A DNA stretch of 64,000 bases from Chloroflexota bacterium (GTDB lineage Bacteria; Chloroflexota; Anaerolineae; Anaerolineales; Villigracilaceae): contig JACRLB010000042.1 of NCBI GenBank assembly GCA_016235445.1, positions 1 through 64,000 on the forward strand. The letters are read 5' to 3'. The position numbers and the translations under genes are program-made. A model generated the notes under the pieces. The model made no database searches. It was not told the origin of the DNA and saw only the letters and a list, made by a program, of their open reading frames with translations. Numbering within the stretch: the first letter of the stretch is position 1; every line of letters begins with the position of its first letter. Shown piece by piece: positions 15,048 to 23,168 of this stretch.

Positions 15048-16502
15048 ATGACCAACTGGAACAACACCCACACCCTCATTCTTGGAGCCGCCCGCCAGGG
15101 CCTTGCCCTTGCCCGCTGGCTCTCCCGCCACGGCTCACACGTGACCTTGAGTGACCTGCGCCATGCGGACGAATTATCCGCCGCCCGCGTATCCCTCGCG
15201 GATACGGATGTGACCTGGGCAGTGGGCGGTCATCCGCTGGAATTGCTCGACAAGACCGATGTGCTCTGTCTCTCCGGCGGCGTCCCGTTGACATTGCCCA
15301 TCGTGCAGGAAGCCGTCAAACGCGGCATTCCGCTTTCCAATGATTCGCAAATTTTCATGGAAGTCGCCCCCTGCAAAACCATCGGCATCACTGGCTCGGC
15401 TGGCAAGACCACGACAACGACGCTGGTGGGTGAGATGGCAAAAAAGGCAAAGGATGAAGGCGGAAGGGTGAAGGATGAAGAGAGCGAAAATTTATCCGCT
15501 GTAGAAAACATTCATCCTTCATCCTTCATAATTCATCCTTCGGTCTTCGTCGGCGGCAACATCGGCGACCCGCTCATCAACTACGTGGATGACATGACAG
15601 CCGATGATCTTGCAATTTTGGAGATTTCATCCTTTCAATTGGAACAGATGACGATCTCGCCAAATATCGCCGTCATTTTGAATATCACGCCCAATCACCT
15701 GGATCGTCACGGCACGATGGAAGCGTACACCCATGCCAAGGCGCGTATTTTGGAATTCCAAACTAAAAACGATACCGCCATCCTCGGCAGGGACGATAAA
15801 GGCGCGTGGAATTTGCGAAATAAAGTAAAAGGCAATTTGCTCACCTTCAGCCTGGATGATCTCGAAGAAGGATTGAACGGCGCATATTTGCATGATGGAC
15901 TGTTGAACCTGCGCGATGGAAACGCCTACCTGCCTTTGCTGGTGCGCGAGAAAATCAAATTGCCCGGCGACCATAACGTGGCGAATGTGCTTGCCGCATT
16001 TACCATCGGACATGCCGCGGGATTTAAACTGGATGACATGCTCGAAGCGGTGGAGGAATTTCGCGGTGTGCCGCACAGGCTGGAGCTTGTCCGTGAGTTG
16101 AATGGTGTGCGCTGGTACAACGGCTCGATTGCGACTGCGCCAGAACGAAGCATGGCAGATATCCATGCGTTTGATGAGCCGATTGTTTTAATGCTCGGCG
16201 GACGGGACAAGAATCTGCCGTGGGGTGACATTGCAAAATTGATTTGTGAACGCGTGGATCATTTGGTGGTTTTTGGCGAAGCGGCGGATATGATTCAGAA
16301 AACCGTATCAGCCGTCGGCGGGGAACGAGGCGTGGACATTCATCGCGCAGAGACTCTTAAGCAGGCTGTCATCCTTGCCGCGGAAGTTGCCAGCGCAGGA
16401 GACATCGTCCTGTTTTCGCCGGGCGGCACGAGTTATGACGAGTTCAAGGATTTTGAAGAGAGAGGAGAATTTTTTAGAAAATGGGTACTCGAACTTTCGT
16501 AA
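15048..16502 (+). CDS. murD: UDP-MurNAc-L-Ala:D-Glu ligase with repeat-encoded insert
   Basis: Adds D-Glu to UDP-MurNAc-L-Ala. The 484-residue protein has an N-terminal Rossmann-like domain (LILGAARQGLALARW), the ATP loop GITGSAGKTTTTTLVGEM, VGGNIGDPL, EISSFQLEQ, NITPNHLDRH, the carbamylated-Lys region and the C-terminal FSPGGTSYDEF. Residues about 135-165 (after EMAKK, ending IHPSSFIIHP) are encoded by facing heptamer arrays and have no counterpart in ordinary MurD, which passes directly from the Walker helix to the VGGNIG strand. The ATG at 15048 is chosen because upstream in-frame codons are repeat sequence. Confidence 0.94.
   Translation: MTNWNNTHTLILGAARQGLALARWLSRHGSHVTLSDLRHADELSAARVSLADTDVTWAVGGHPLELLDKTDVLCLSGGVPLTLPIVQEAVKRGIPLSNDSQIFMEVAPCKTIGITGSAGKTTTTTLVGEMAKKAKDEGGRVKDEESENLSAVENIHPSSFIIHPSVFVGGNIGDPLINYVDDMTADDLAILEISSFQLEQMTISPNIAVILNITPNHLDRHGTMEAYTHAKARILEFQTKNDTAILGRDDKGAWNLRNKVKGNLLTFSLDDLEEGLNGAYLHDGLLNLRDGNAYLPLLVREKIKLPGDHNVANVLAAFTIGHAAGFKLDDMLEAVEEFRGVPHRLELVRELNGVRWYNGSIATAPERSMADIHAFDEPIVLMLGGRDKNLPWGDIAKLICERVDHLVVFGEAADMIQKTVSAVGGERGVDIHRAETLKQAVILAAEVASAGDIVLFSPGGTSYDEFKDFEERGEFFRKWVLELS
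15450..15543. repeat. Heptamer inverted-arm element inside murD
   Basis: The left arm is built of GAAGGAT-type units (15450-15482). The right arm carries TTCATCC units (15511-15543). The arms are reverse complements separated by about 28 bp, and the element is read in frame. Confidence 0.85.
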
Positions 16503-17740
16503 AAGAGCAACACTCGTATTCTGCGCACAGCCCCGCGGGATTTTTGCGCGGCTTTGACATGCCCCTGCTGGTTGCAGTGGTGGCGCTGGTGGTCTTTGGG
16601 TTGTTGATGTTGTACTCGGCTTCGTGGGATTTTTCTCTCGGCGCGTACAACGACCCGATGTTGATGTTCACCCGCCAGTTGACGTGGCTTGGGCTGGGGC
16701 TGGTCGTTGCGATTTTCCTTGCCTTCTTTGATTATCATTACTGGCGCAAACTGGTTGTGCCTGCCCTGGCATTGACGATTGTTTTGTTGATGGGCGTGCT
16801 GTTGATGAACGAGATTCGCTTCGGCGCAAAACGTTCTTTCATTGCGGGTTCGGTTCAGCCTTCTGAATTGGCGAAGTTGATTTCGATTTTATATCTCGCG
16901 GTTTGGTTGTATGCCAAACGCCAGCAATTGCACGATATTTCTTTCGGCTTGATTCCGCTCGGCGTGATCCTCGGTGTGGTGGGTGGGTTGATCTACCAAC
17001 AGCCCGATTTGAGCGCCGCCGCGACCGTGCTCGTTTTGGGCGGCTTGCTCTTCTTTTTGGCAGGCGGTGATTTGAAACAGATCGGCGGCCTGCTGATCGT
17101 TGCATTCATTGCCGCGTGGCTGGTGGCATCCATCAGCCTGACAGGCCAACAGCGCGTGGGCGATTTTCTTGCCGGACTCAAAGACCCGTTGCAGGCTTCG
17201 TATCATGTGCGCCGTTCGTTCGAGGCCATCGTCAACGGCGGATGGTTCGGCGTGGGGCTTGGACAATCGCAATCCAAATTAACGGGTTTGCCCGTGCCGC
17301 CGACGGATAGTATTTTTGCAGTTGTCGTTGAAGAGCTTGGCTGGTTCGGTTCTGTTGGATTGATCGCTTTATATGGCTTTCTCGTCTGGCGCGGATTGGT
17401 GATTGCCCGCCGCGCGCCAGATATGCTCGGCACCCTGCTTGCTTCAGGTTTGGTAATTTGGATCGGCATGGAAGCGCTGATCAACATGGCCGTGATGGTC
17501 GGCCTCATGCCGTTTGCAGGCAACGCGTTGCCCTTCGTTAGCGCGGGCGGCTCGAACCTCGTCACCACGCTTGCGGCCTTGGGCATTCTATTTAATATCT
17601 CGCGCCAGGCTGGCGATGGCACAACAACAGATGAAGAATGGAGGTCGTACAGTGCGGTTGCTAATTTGCGCTGGTGGAACGGGCGGCGGAGTGTACCCCG
17701 CTCTCGCCGTTCTCGAAGCGTTGAAAAAGTTGCAAGTTGA
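16481..17740 (+). CDS. ftsW: SEDS-family septal peptidoglycan polymerase FtsW
   Basis: Glycosyltransferase that polymerises lipid II at the septum together with FtsI. The 419 residues have about ten membrane helices. SEDS hallmarks are visible: MLYSASWD, KRSFIAGSVQPSELAKL (the conserved SxQPSE), YQQPDLSAAATVLVL, IVNGGWFGVGLGQSQSKL, PPTDSIFAVVVEELGWFG and the C-terminal PFVSAGGSNLV. It overlaps murD by 22 bp and murG by 89 bp. Its stop codon (17738-17740) lies inside the heptamer repeat that was inserted into murG, so the Arg/Ser-rich C-terminal end is repeat-derived. Confidence 0.94.
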   Translation: MGTRTFVKEQHSYSAHSPAGFLRGFDMPLLVAVVALVVFGLLMLYSASWDFSLGAYNDPMLMFTRQLTWLGLGLVVAIFLAFFDYHYWRKLVVPALALTIVLLMGVLLMNEIRFGAKRSFIAGSVQPSELAKLISILYLAVWLYAKRQQLHDISFGLIPLGVILGVVGGLIYQQPDLSAAATVLVLGGLLFFLAGGDLKQIGGLLIVAFIAAWLVASISLTGQQRVGDFLAGLKDPLQASYHVRRSFEAIVNGGWFGVGLGQSQSKLTGLPVPPTDSIFAVVVEELGWFGSVGLIALYGFLVWRGLVIARRAPDMLGTLLASGLVIWIGMEALINMAVMVGLMPFAGNALPFVSAGGSNLVTTLAALGILFNISRQAGDGTTTDEEWRSYSAVANLRWWNGRRSVPRSRRSRSVEKVAS

Positions 17741-18806
17741 AGGTTCGCAGGTTGATAACCTTTCACCTGCTCAACCTTCAACCTTCAACCTTCATCCTTC
17801 ATCCTTTCTCTGGGTCGGCGGTGAAGGCGGCATGGAAGAGGAACTCGTGAAGCGCGAAGGCATTGCGTTTCGTTCCATCCCTGCCGCGGGCGTGCATGGC
17901 GTTGGCCTGCGTGCCCTGCCCGGCAACCTTGCCAAACTCGCGCGCGGAGTTGTTGAATCCCGCCGTATCTTGCGCGAGTTCAAACCCGATGTGCTTTTCT
18001 TCACCGGCGGTTTCGTGGCCGCGCCCATGGCGCTGGCTGGCCGAAACATTCCAACCGTATTGTACGTGCCTGATATCGAGCCAGGCCTTGCGCTCAAGTT
18101 CCTTTCCAATTTTGCGGATGTCGTCACTGTGACCGCTCCCAGCTCGAAGAAATATTTTTCACGCCCCGAAAGACTCACCGTCTCAGGCTATCCGCTTCGC
18201 GCCGACCTTTCAAACTGGTCCCGCGAACAAGCGACTCAACACTTTGGGCTGGATGCCGCGAAACCCACCCTGCTGGTCACAGGTGGAAGCAAAGGCGCGC
18301 GCTCCATCAACATGGCCGTCTTGAATCATCTCGAAGAAATTCTGGCTCTTGCGCAGGTCATTCACCTCACAGGTTCGTTGGATTGGCCTGTTGTCGAAAA
18401 AGCCGCGCAGGCATTGCCCGCGCAGTTGCAGTCTCAATATCATGCCATGCCCTACTCGCATGAAATGGGCGCCGCCCTCGCCGCCGCAGATTTGGTCCTC
18501 TCACGCGCAGGCGCATCGTCTCTGGGCGAGTATCCCTTCTTTGGACTGCCCGCCGTGCTTGTGCCATATCCGTATGCCTGGCGTTATCAAAAAGTAAATG
18601 CAGATTATCTCGCCGAAAAGAATGCCGCAGTCATCTTGCAGGATGAAGTATTGGAAGATAAACTCCTGCCAGTGTTGAAAGACCTGTTGATGAATGAAAA
18701 CAAACGTGAAGCCATGCGCGCCGCGCTGAAAAAATTATCCAACCCCAATGCGGCGAAAGTGATCGCCAGCCAGTTGGTTGAACTGGCAGGAGAACAACCC
18801 CTATGA
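17652..18806 (+). CDS. murG: Lipid II synthase (GlcNAc transferase) with repeat-encoded insert
   Basis: Transfers GlcNAc to lipid I on the inner face of the membrane. The GTG at 17652 is chosen because GGAGGT stands six bases upstream and the product then begins at the family's LLICAGGTGGGVYPALA loop. The 384 residues also show FTGGFVAAPMALA, VTGGSKGARSIN, and the sugar-nucleotide site HEMGAALAAADLVLSRAGASSLGEYPFFGLPAVLVPYP. Residues about 26-52, between helix 1 and strand 2, are encoded by a heptamer-repeat element and make this MurG longer than usual at that loop. It overlaps the next gene by ATGA. Confidence 0.94.
   Translation: MRLLICAGGTGGGVYPALAVLEALKKLQVEGSQVDNLSPAQPSTFNLHPSSFLWVGGEGGMEEELVKREGIAFRSIPAAGVHGVGLRALPGNLAKLARGVVESRRILREFKPDVLFFTGGFVAAPMALAGRNIPTVLYVPDIEPGLALKFLSNFADVVTVTAPSSKKYFSRPERLTVSGYPLRADLSNWSREQATQHFGLDAAKPTLLVTGGSKGARSINMAVLNHLEEILALAQVIHLTGSLDWPVVEKAAQALPAQLQSQYHAMPYSHEMGAALAAADLVLSRAGASSLGEYPFFGLPAVLVPYPYAWRYQKVNADYLAEKNAAVILQDEVLEDKLLPVLKDLLMNENKREAMRAALKKLSNPNAAKVIASQLVELAGEQPL
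17729..17807. repeat. Heptamer inverted-arm element across the ftsW end and murG start
   Basis: GTTGAAA/AGTTGCA/AGTTGAA-type units on the left face three TCAACCT and two TCATCCT units on the right (17770-17807). It is in frame in murG and supplies the ftsW stop codon in the other frame. Confidence 0.85.
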
Positions 18807-19330
18807 TGAGCATCGTTTATATCTTCTGGATGTACGTCCTGCTGTTTGCAGTGATCGGCGCCATGCGCGGCTGGGCAAAGGAATTGCTCGTCGCCTTCAG
18901 CGTCATCACCGCACTGGCTGTCAATTTGCTTTTGGAAAAATACATTCCCCTCGTCCGCGACCTGGATAAAACCACCAGCTCCGTGTTTTGGATCCGCACC
19001 CTCATTCTGACCGCGCTGGTGTATTTCGGATATCAAACCGTTTCGCTTCCGCGGCTTGCATCCAAGGCGGCGCGTGAGCGTTTGCAGGATGCGCTCTTCG
19101 GCGCGGTGCTGGGCGGGCTGAATGGCTATTTCATTGCAGGTACGGTTCTTTACAACAACCATGTGGCAAACTATCCCTACAGCAAAATCGTCAGCCGCGC
19201 CACAGACCCAGCCATCGTCGAGACCATCGAACGGATGATGAATTACATGCCCCCGCGCTTTTTAGGCGAGCCGGGCATTTACTTTGCCGTCATCATCATC
19301 CTTATTTTTATTATTGTGGTTTATATCTAA
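18803..19330 (+). CDS. CvpA-like small polytopic membrane protein
   Basis: A 175-residue membrane protein with predicted helices near residues 5-25, 30-45, 65-82, 100-118 and 152-173. The layout, with a Gly-rich opening helix (IGAMRGWAKELLVAFSVI) and a second glycine-rich helix (GAVLGGLNGYFIAGTVLY), resembles the CvpA/colicin V production family, but I would not assert orthology. It is coupled to murG by an ATGA overlap and inserted between murG and murC, which are normally neighbours. A role in envelope assembly is therefore suggested by context only. Confidence 0.65.
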   Translation: MMSIVYIFWMYVLLFAVIGAMRGWAKELLVAFSVITALAVNLLLEKYIPLVRDLDKTTSSVFWIRTLILTALVYFGYQTVSLPRLASKAARERLQDALFGAVLGGLNGYFIAGTVLYNNHVANYPYSKIVSRATDPAIVETIERMMNYMPPRFLGEPGIYFAVIIILIFIIVVYI

Positions 19331-19509
19331 AAGCTATCCTCGCTGAGCGGAGTGAGGACAGCTCTCCCGAAGGGGTCCGAATGCAGTCGAAGCGCGCGTT
19401 GAATGGAACTTAAACTTTACGTGAAGATTGTCCTTCGACTACGGGCTTCGCGACGAACAAAAGCGCTCAGCCCTCCGCTCAGGACGAATGAAATAGAAAG
19501 AATTGACTT
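19331..19509. repeat. REP-rich gap before murC
   Basis: Contains a hairpin TCCTCGCTGAGCGGAGTGAGGA near 19338-19359 and a rearranged copy of the TCCTTCGACTACG...GCTCAGGACGA repeat near 19429-19488. Otherwise nothing is seen except the murC leader. Confidence 0.65.
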
Positions 19510-20895
19510 ATGAAACGAATTCACTTCATTGGCATTGGCGGGTCAGGGCTTTCTGCCATCGCGCGCCTGCTCAAAGAGAGCGGCTATGAAGTGACAGGTT
19601 CAGACCGCGCCCTCTCCCAATTCGCCGTGGATTTGCAAAATGACGGCGTTGCCATCTACATCGGGCATCATCCGCGCAACGTGGGCGGCGCGGACCTGGT
19701 GATCCGCTCCTCCGCAGTCGGGGATGACAACCCCGAGGTTGTAGCGGCAAAGCACGCTGGCATCCCCGTCTACAAACGCTCGGATTTTCTCGGCCAGTTG
19801 ATGTCTGAGAAAACGGGCATTGCCGTCGCTGGAACGCACGGCAAGACCACCACCACCGCCATGATCGCCTGGGTCTTGTATGCCATGAAGCGCGACCCCT
19901 CCTTCATCGTGGGCGGCACGCTGAACAACTTGAAGGTCAATGCCCATGCTGGCAAAGGCGATCTCTTCGTGATCGAAGCGGACGAATACGACCGCATGTT
20001 CCTCGGCCTCAAACCGCAAATCGAAGTGGTCACCAACCTCGAACACGACCACCCCGACATCTTCCCGAAATTCGATGACATGTATTCGGCATTTCAAAGT
20101 TTTGTAGATTTGCTTCCCCCCGACGGCTCGTTGATCGTCTGCGCGGAGGATGAAGGCGCGGTGACTTTGCTGTCTCATGCGCGCCGCAAGGGATTGAATG
20201 TCGTCTCCTACAGCTTGCAGGGTGAAATGACCATCAACAGCCCGCAATGGATGCAGGCGCGCGCGGTCAAACCCAATGACCGCGGCGGCTTTGATTTTTT
20301 TGCAATGACCAATATCGGCACATCGTCTGCCTCTTCCATCCAGGTTTCCTTGCAGGTGCCGGGCGAGCATAATGTCCGCAATGCGCTGGCTGTGCTCTCG
20401 GTTGCGGCAACAATCGGGCTTCCCTTGCAGGAAGTTGCCGATGCGTTGGGTGAATTTACGGGAACAGGCCGCCGCTTTGAAGTGCGCGGCGAACGCAATG
20501 GCGTGGTTGTCATCGATGATTACGCCCATCATCCCACGGAAATTCGCGCCACTTTGGCCGGCGCAAAAGCGCGTTATCCAAACCGCCGCATTTGGGCCGT
20601 CTGGCAGCCGCATACCTACTCCCGCACGCAGACCTTGTTCTTTGAATTCTCGCGCGCGTTTGCCGATGCCAGCGAAGTGCTCGTCACCGAAATTTACGCC
20701 TCGCGTGAAGCCCCGCAGGGTTTCTCTTCCGCCGAGGTGGTCAGCGCCATGCCGCATCCATCCGCGCGCTATTTAGGTTCGTTGGATGAAACGAAAAAAT
20801 ATTTATTGAATCATACCCGCTCAGGCGACGTTGTTATTGTCCTTTCCGCAGGCGATGCAGACCGAATCAGTTCCGAGCTTTTGAAGGAATTGTGA
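19510..20895 (+). CDS. murC: UDP-MurNAc:L-alanine ligase
   Basis: First amino-acid ligase of the peptidoglycan pathway. The 461 residues include IHFIGIGGSGLSAIARLL at the N-terminus, the ATP loop VAGTHGKTTTTAM near residue 113, EADEYDRMFLGLKP, TNLEHDHPDIF, VPGEHNVRNALAVL and the C-terminal VIDDYAHHPTEIRATL and VWQPHTYSRTQ. All expected Mur-ligase residues appear intact. It restarts the cluster after a REP-filled gap and is followed seven bases later by a small conserved-looking ORF. Confidence 0.96.
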   Translation: MKRIHFIGIGGSGLSAIARLLKESGYEVTGSDRALSQFAVDLQNDGVAIYIGHHPRNVGGADLVIRSSAVGDDNPEVVAAKHAGIPVYKRSDFLGQLMSEKTGIAVAGTHGKTTTTAMIAWVLYAMKRDPSFIVGGTLNNLKVNAHAGKGDLFVIEADEYDRMFLGLKPQIEVVTNLEHDHPDIFPKFDDMYSAFQSFVDLLPPDGSLIVCAEDEGAVTLLSHARRKGLNVVSYSLQGEMTINSPQWMQARAVKPNDRGGFDFFAMTNIGTSSASSIQVSLQVPGEHNVRNALAVLSVAATIGLPLQEVADALGEFTGTGRRFEVRGERNGVVVIDDYAHHPTEIRATLAGAKARYPNRRIWAVWQPHTYSRTQTLFFEFSRAFADASEVLVTEIYASREAPQGFSSAEVVSAMPHPSARYLGSLDETKKYLLNHTRSGDVVIVLSAGDADRISSELLKEL

Positions 20896-20902
20896 AACGG
20901 GC

Positions 20903-21103
20903 ATGGCTGATGAAAAACACCCGCCTCGAGAGCGGACCGAGGTGATTGCCCTGCCTCCGTTGAAGATGATCCTCGTCCACGCAAAGGACGAACGCGAGCG
21001 CGCGCTGGCGGCGGTGATCCAATCTGCCGAGCCGCAGGAGCGCGTGCAGACAGATGCGTTGAAGAAGATTATCGAACATTTAGAAAAGAAAGATGGATTG
21101 TGA
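20903..21103 (+). CDS. Small hypothetical protein between murC and murB
   Basis: Encodes 66 mostly charged residues (EKHPPRERTEVIALPPLK opening, helical C-terminal half ending HLEKKDGL). There are no membrane segments and no known motif. It is probably real: it begins seven bases after the murC stop, its TGA overlaps the murB start codon region, and it has the same codon style as its neighbours. I do not recognise the family. It may be a lineage-specific accessory of the dcw cluster. Confidence 0.6.
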   Translation: MADEKHPPRERTEVIALPPLKMILVHAKDERERALAAVIQSAEPQERVQTDALKKIIEHLEKKDGL

Positions 21104-22026
21104 TGGTGATGACCAGTTCCGTTCATGCAGTGGACATGTTTCGCCAGAGTTTTGGCGACGCCGTGCAGGAGAATATCTCCCTTGCGCCGTACACGTCTGC
21201 GCGTATCGGCGGCCCTGCGGATGTTCTGGTCACTGTCAAATCGGCGGATGAATTTGCGGCGGCCATGCAACTTGTCTGGGAACATGATCTCCCGCATTAT
21301 GTGTTGGGCGGCGGCTCGAACGTTCTCGTCAGCGACAAAGGCGTGCGCGGGGTGGTGGTCTTGAACAAGGCGAAGGAAACGCTTTTCGAAACGGGTGACA
21401 ACCCCACAGTTAAGTGCGAAGCGGGTGTCGTCTTTAGCAATCTCGCGAATCGCTGTGCATCCAAAGGATTGGCAGGTCTGGAGTGGGCGGCCACAGTCCC
21501 CGGCACGGTGGGCGGCGCAGTGTACGGAAATGCTGGCGCGTTCGGCGGTGACGTGTCTGCTAATTTAATGTATGCCGAGTTGTTGACGAAGAATGGCCGC
21601 GAAAAATTTTCTGTGGAACAAATGGGGTATGGCTATCGCACCAGCGTGATGAAGCGCGGTGAAATAAAGGCAATAGTACTTTCGGCTTTGTTGAGGTTAA
21701 AAAATTCAACGAAAGAGGAAGTGTCGGTTAAAATCGAACAATTCAGCGAACGCCGAAAAGCCACGCAGCCGCCCGGTGCGAGCATGGGTTCCATGTTCAA
21801 AAACCCGGAGGGCGACCATGCGGGGCGCTTGATCGAAGCCGCAGGCCTGAAAGGCACGCGCATCGGCAACGCTGAAATCAGCACGATGCACGGAAACTTT
21901 TTTATAAACCACGGCAAGACTCGCGCAAGCGATGTTCGTGAGTTGATCGATTTAACCCATGCCACAGTGAAGCAGGAATTTGGCGTTGAGTTGGAATTGG
22001 AAATCGAACTTGTTGGAGACTGGTAA
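21103..22026 (+). CDS. murB: UDP-N-acetylenolpyruvoylglucosamine reductase
   Basis: FAD/NADPH enzyme completing UDP-MurNAc synthesis. The 307-residue product has the FAD-binding YTSARIGGPADVLV and HYVLGGGSNVLVSDKGVRG, the core GLEWAATVPGTVGGAVYGNAGAFGG, the YGYR segment typical of type II MurB, GSMFKNPEGDHAGRLIEAAGLKG and NFFINHGKTRASDV. Several in-frame starts (GTG 21100, ATG 21103, ATG 21109) are clustered on the stop of the preceding small gene. I take 21103; the exact start is not decided by the sequence. Confidence 0.94.
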   Translation: MVMTSSVHAVDMFRQSFGDAVQENISLAPYTSARIGGPADVLVTVKSADEFAAAMQLVWEHDLPHYVLGGGSNVLVSDKGVRGVVVLNKAKETLFETGDNPTVKCEAGVVFSNLANRCASKGLAGLEWAATVPGTVGGAVYGNAGAFGGDVSANLMYAELLTKNGREKFSVEQMGYGYRTSVMKRGEIKAIVLSALLRLKNSTKEEVSVKIEQFSERRKATQPPGASMGSMFKNPEGDHAGRLIEAAGLKGTRIGNAEISTMHGNFFINHGKTRASDVRELIDLTHATVKQEFGVELELEIELVGDW

Positions 22027-22046
22027 CTGGTAATTAGAGATTGAGT
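22012..22046. repeat. Short heptamer repeat between murB and ddl
   Basis: ACTGGTA, ACTGGTA and ATTAGAG are consecutive seven-base steps across the murB stop. It resembles, in reverse, the repeat between mraZ and rsmH. Confidence 0.5.
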
Positions 22047-22049
22047 TGT

Positions 22050-23168
22050 ATGACAGAAAAGAAACTTCGCGTTGCAGTATTATTTGGCGGTCGTTCAGGT
22101 GAGCATGATGTCTCGCTTATGTCTGCGCGCTCGGTGCTGGCGGCGCTCGACCCTGAAAAATATGAAGTGACTCAAGTTGGCATTACCCTCGACGGCGAAT
22201 GGCTGAACGGCGCAAATACACTGGAAGCCTTTAATAGTGGAAAATTCAATGAATTGAATCGCGTAATTCTCCCCGGTGATCCCTCGCATTCCACCATTTA
22301 CCAATTACAAATTACAAATCACGGTGAGACCATTACCAAACTCGCCGACATCGATGTCTTCTTCCCCGTTCTGCACGGTCCCTTTGGCGAGGATGGCACC
22401 CTGCAAGGCCTGCTCGAAATGGCGGACGTGGCCTACGTGGGCGCGGGTGTCGCGGGTTCATCCGTTGGCATGGACAAGGGCATCTTCAAGGATGTCATGC
22501 GCGCCAACAATATTCCCATCGTGGAATCGGTTCTCGTTTTGCGCGGCGACATCGAGAACGATATGAGCGGCGTGATCGAACAAGTCGAAAAAATGGGCGC
22601 GTATCCCTTTTTCGCAAAACCTGCCAACCTTGGCTCTTCGGTGGGAATCAGCAAATGCAACTCGCGCTCCGATCTCTCCGAAGGACTGATGGAAGCGGCA
22701 CGTTTCGACCGCCGCATTGTCATTGAAAAAGGCGTGGGCAACGTCCGCGAGGTGGAAGTGAGCGTGCTTGGAAACGAAGACCCGCAAACCTCCGTCTGTG
22801 GAGAAGTTCTGCCCAGCCGCGAATTCTATTCCTACGAATCAAAATACATCGACGGCACCTCCGGGCTTATCATCCCTTCGCAGTTGCCGAACGAAGTCAC
22901 CGAAAAAATCCGCGAATATGCCGTCCGCGCTTACAAAGCCATCGATTGCGCAGGCATGGCGCGCGCAGACTTTTTCGTCGAGAGCGACACGCACAAAATT
23001 TACTTGAACGAATTGAACACGTTACCTGGATTCACATCCATCAGCATGTATCCTAAACTCTGGCAGGCCAGCGGAGTGAGCTACCCCCAGCTTGTGGATC
23101 GCCTGATCGAACTCGCATTACAACGCAAAGCCCAGCGTGACCGCACCGAACATCGGAGAACGGCATGA
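22050..23168 (+). CDS. ddl: D-alanine-D-alanine ligase
   Basis: ATP-grasp enzyme making the D-Ala-D-Ala used by MurF. The 372 residues show VAVLFGGRSGEHDVSLMSA, FPVLHGPFGEDGTLQGLLE, AGSSVGMDKGIFK, FFAKPANLGSSVGISKC, YIDGTSGLIIPSQLP, and the metal/D-Ala end YLNELNTLPGFTSISMYPKLW. About ten residues near 83-92 (IYQLQITNHGE) are encoded by ATTACAA heptamers (22294-22322). The ATG at 22050 is preferred to an upstream TTG. It overlaps ftsQ by ATGA. Confidence 0.95.
   Translation: MTEKKLRVAVLFGGRSGEHDVSLMSARSVLAALDPEKYEVTQVGITLDGEWLNGANTLEAFNSGKFNELNRVILPGDPSHSTIYQLQITNHGETITKLADIDVFFPVLHGPFGEDGTLQGLLEMADVAYVGAGVAGSSVGMDKGIFKDVMRANNIPIVESVLVLRGDIENDMSGVIEQVEKMGAYPFFAKPANLGSSVGISKCNSRSDLSEGLMEAARFDRRIVIEKGVGNVREVEVSVLGNEDPQTSVCGEVLPSREFYSYESKYIDGTSGLIIPSQLPNEVTEKIREYAVRAYKAIDCAGMARADFFVESDTHKIYLNELNTLPGFTSISMYPKLWQASGVSYPQLVDRLIELALQRKAQRDRTEHRRTA
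22294..22322. repeat. In-frame heptamer repeat inside ddl
   Basis: TTACCAA, TTACAAA, TTACAAA and TCACGG steps of seven bases, related to the AATTACC family and read as part of ddl. Confidence 0.7.

Noticed and set aside
19600-20757. Long minus-strand open frame (385 codons) opposite murC
   Set aside because: murC on the plus strand is fully conserved; the antisense frame has no motif and odd composition. It is a shadow of codon bias.
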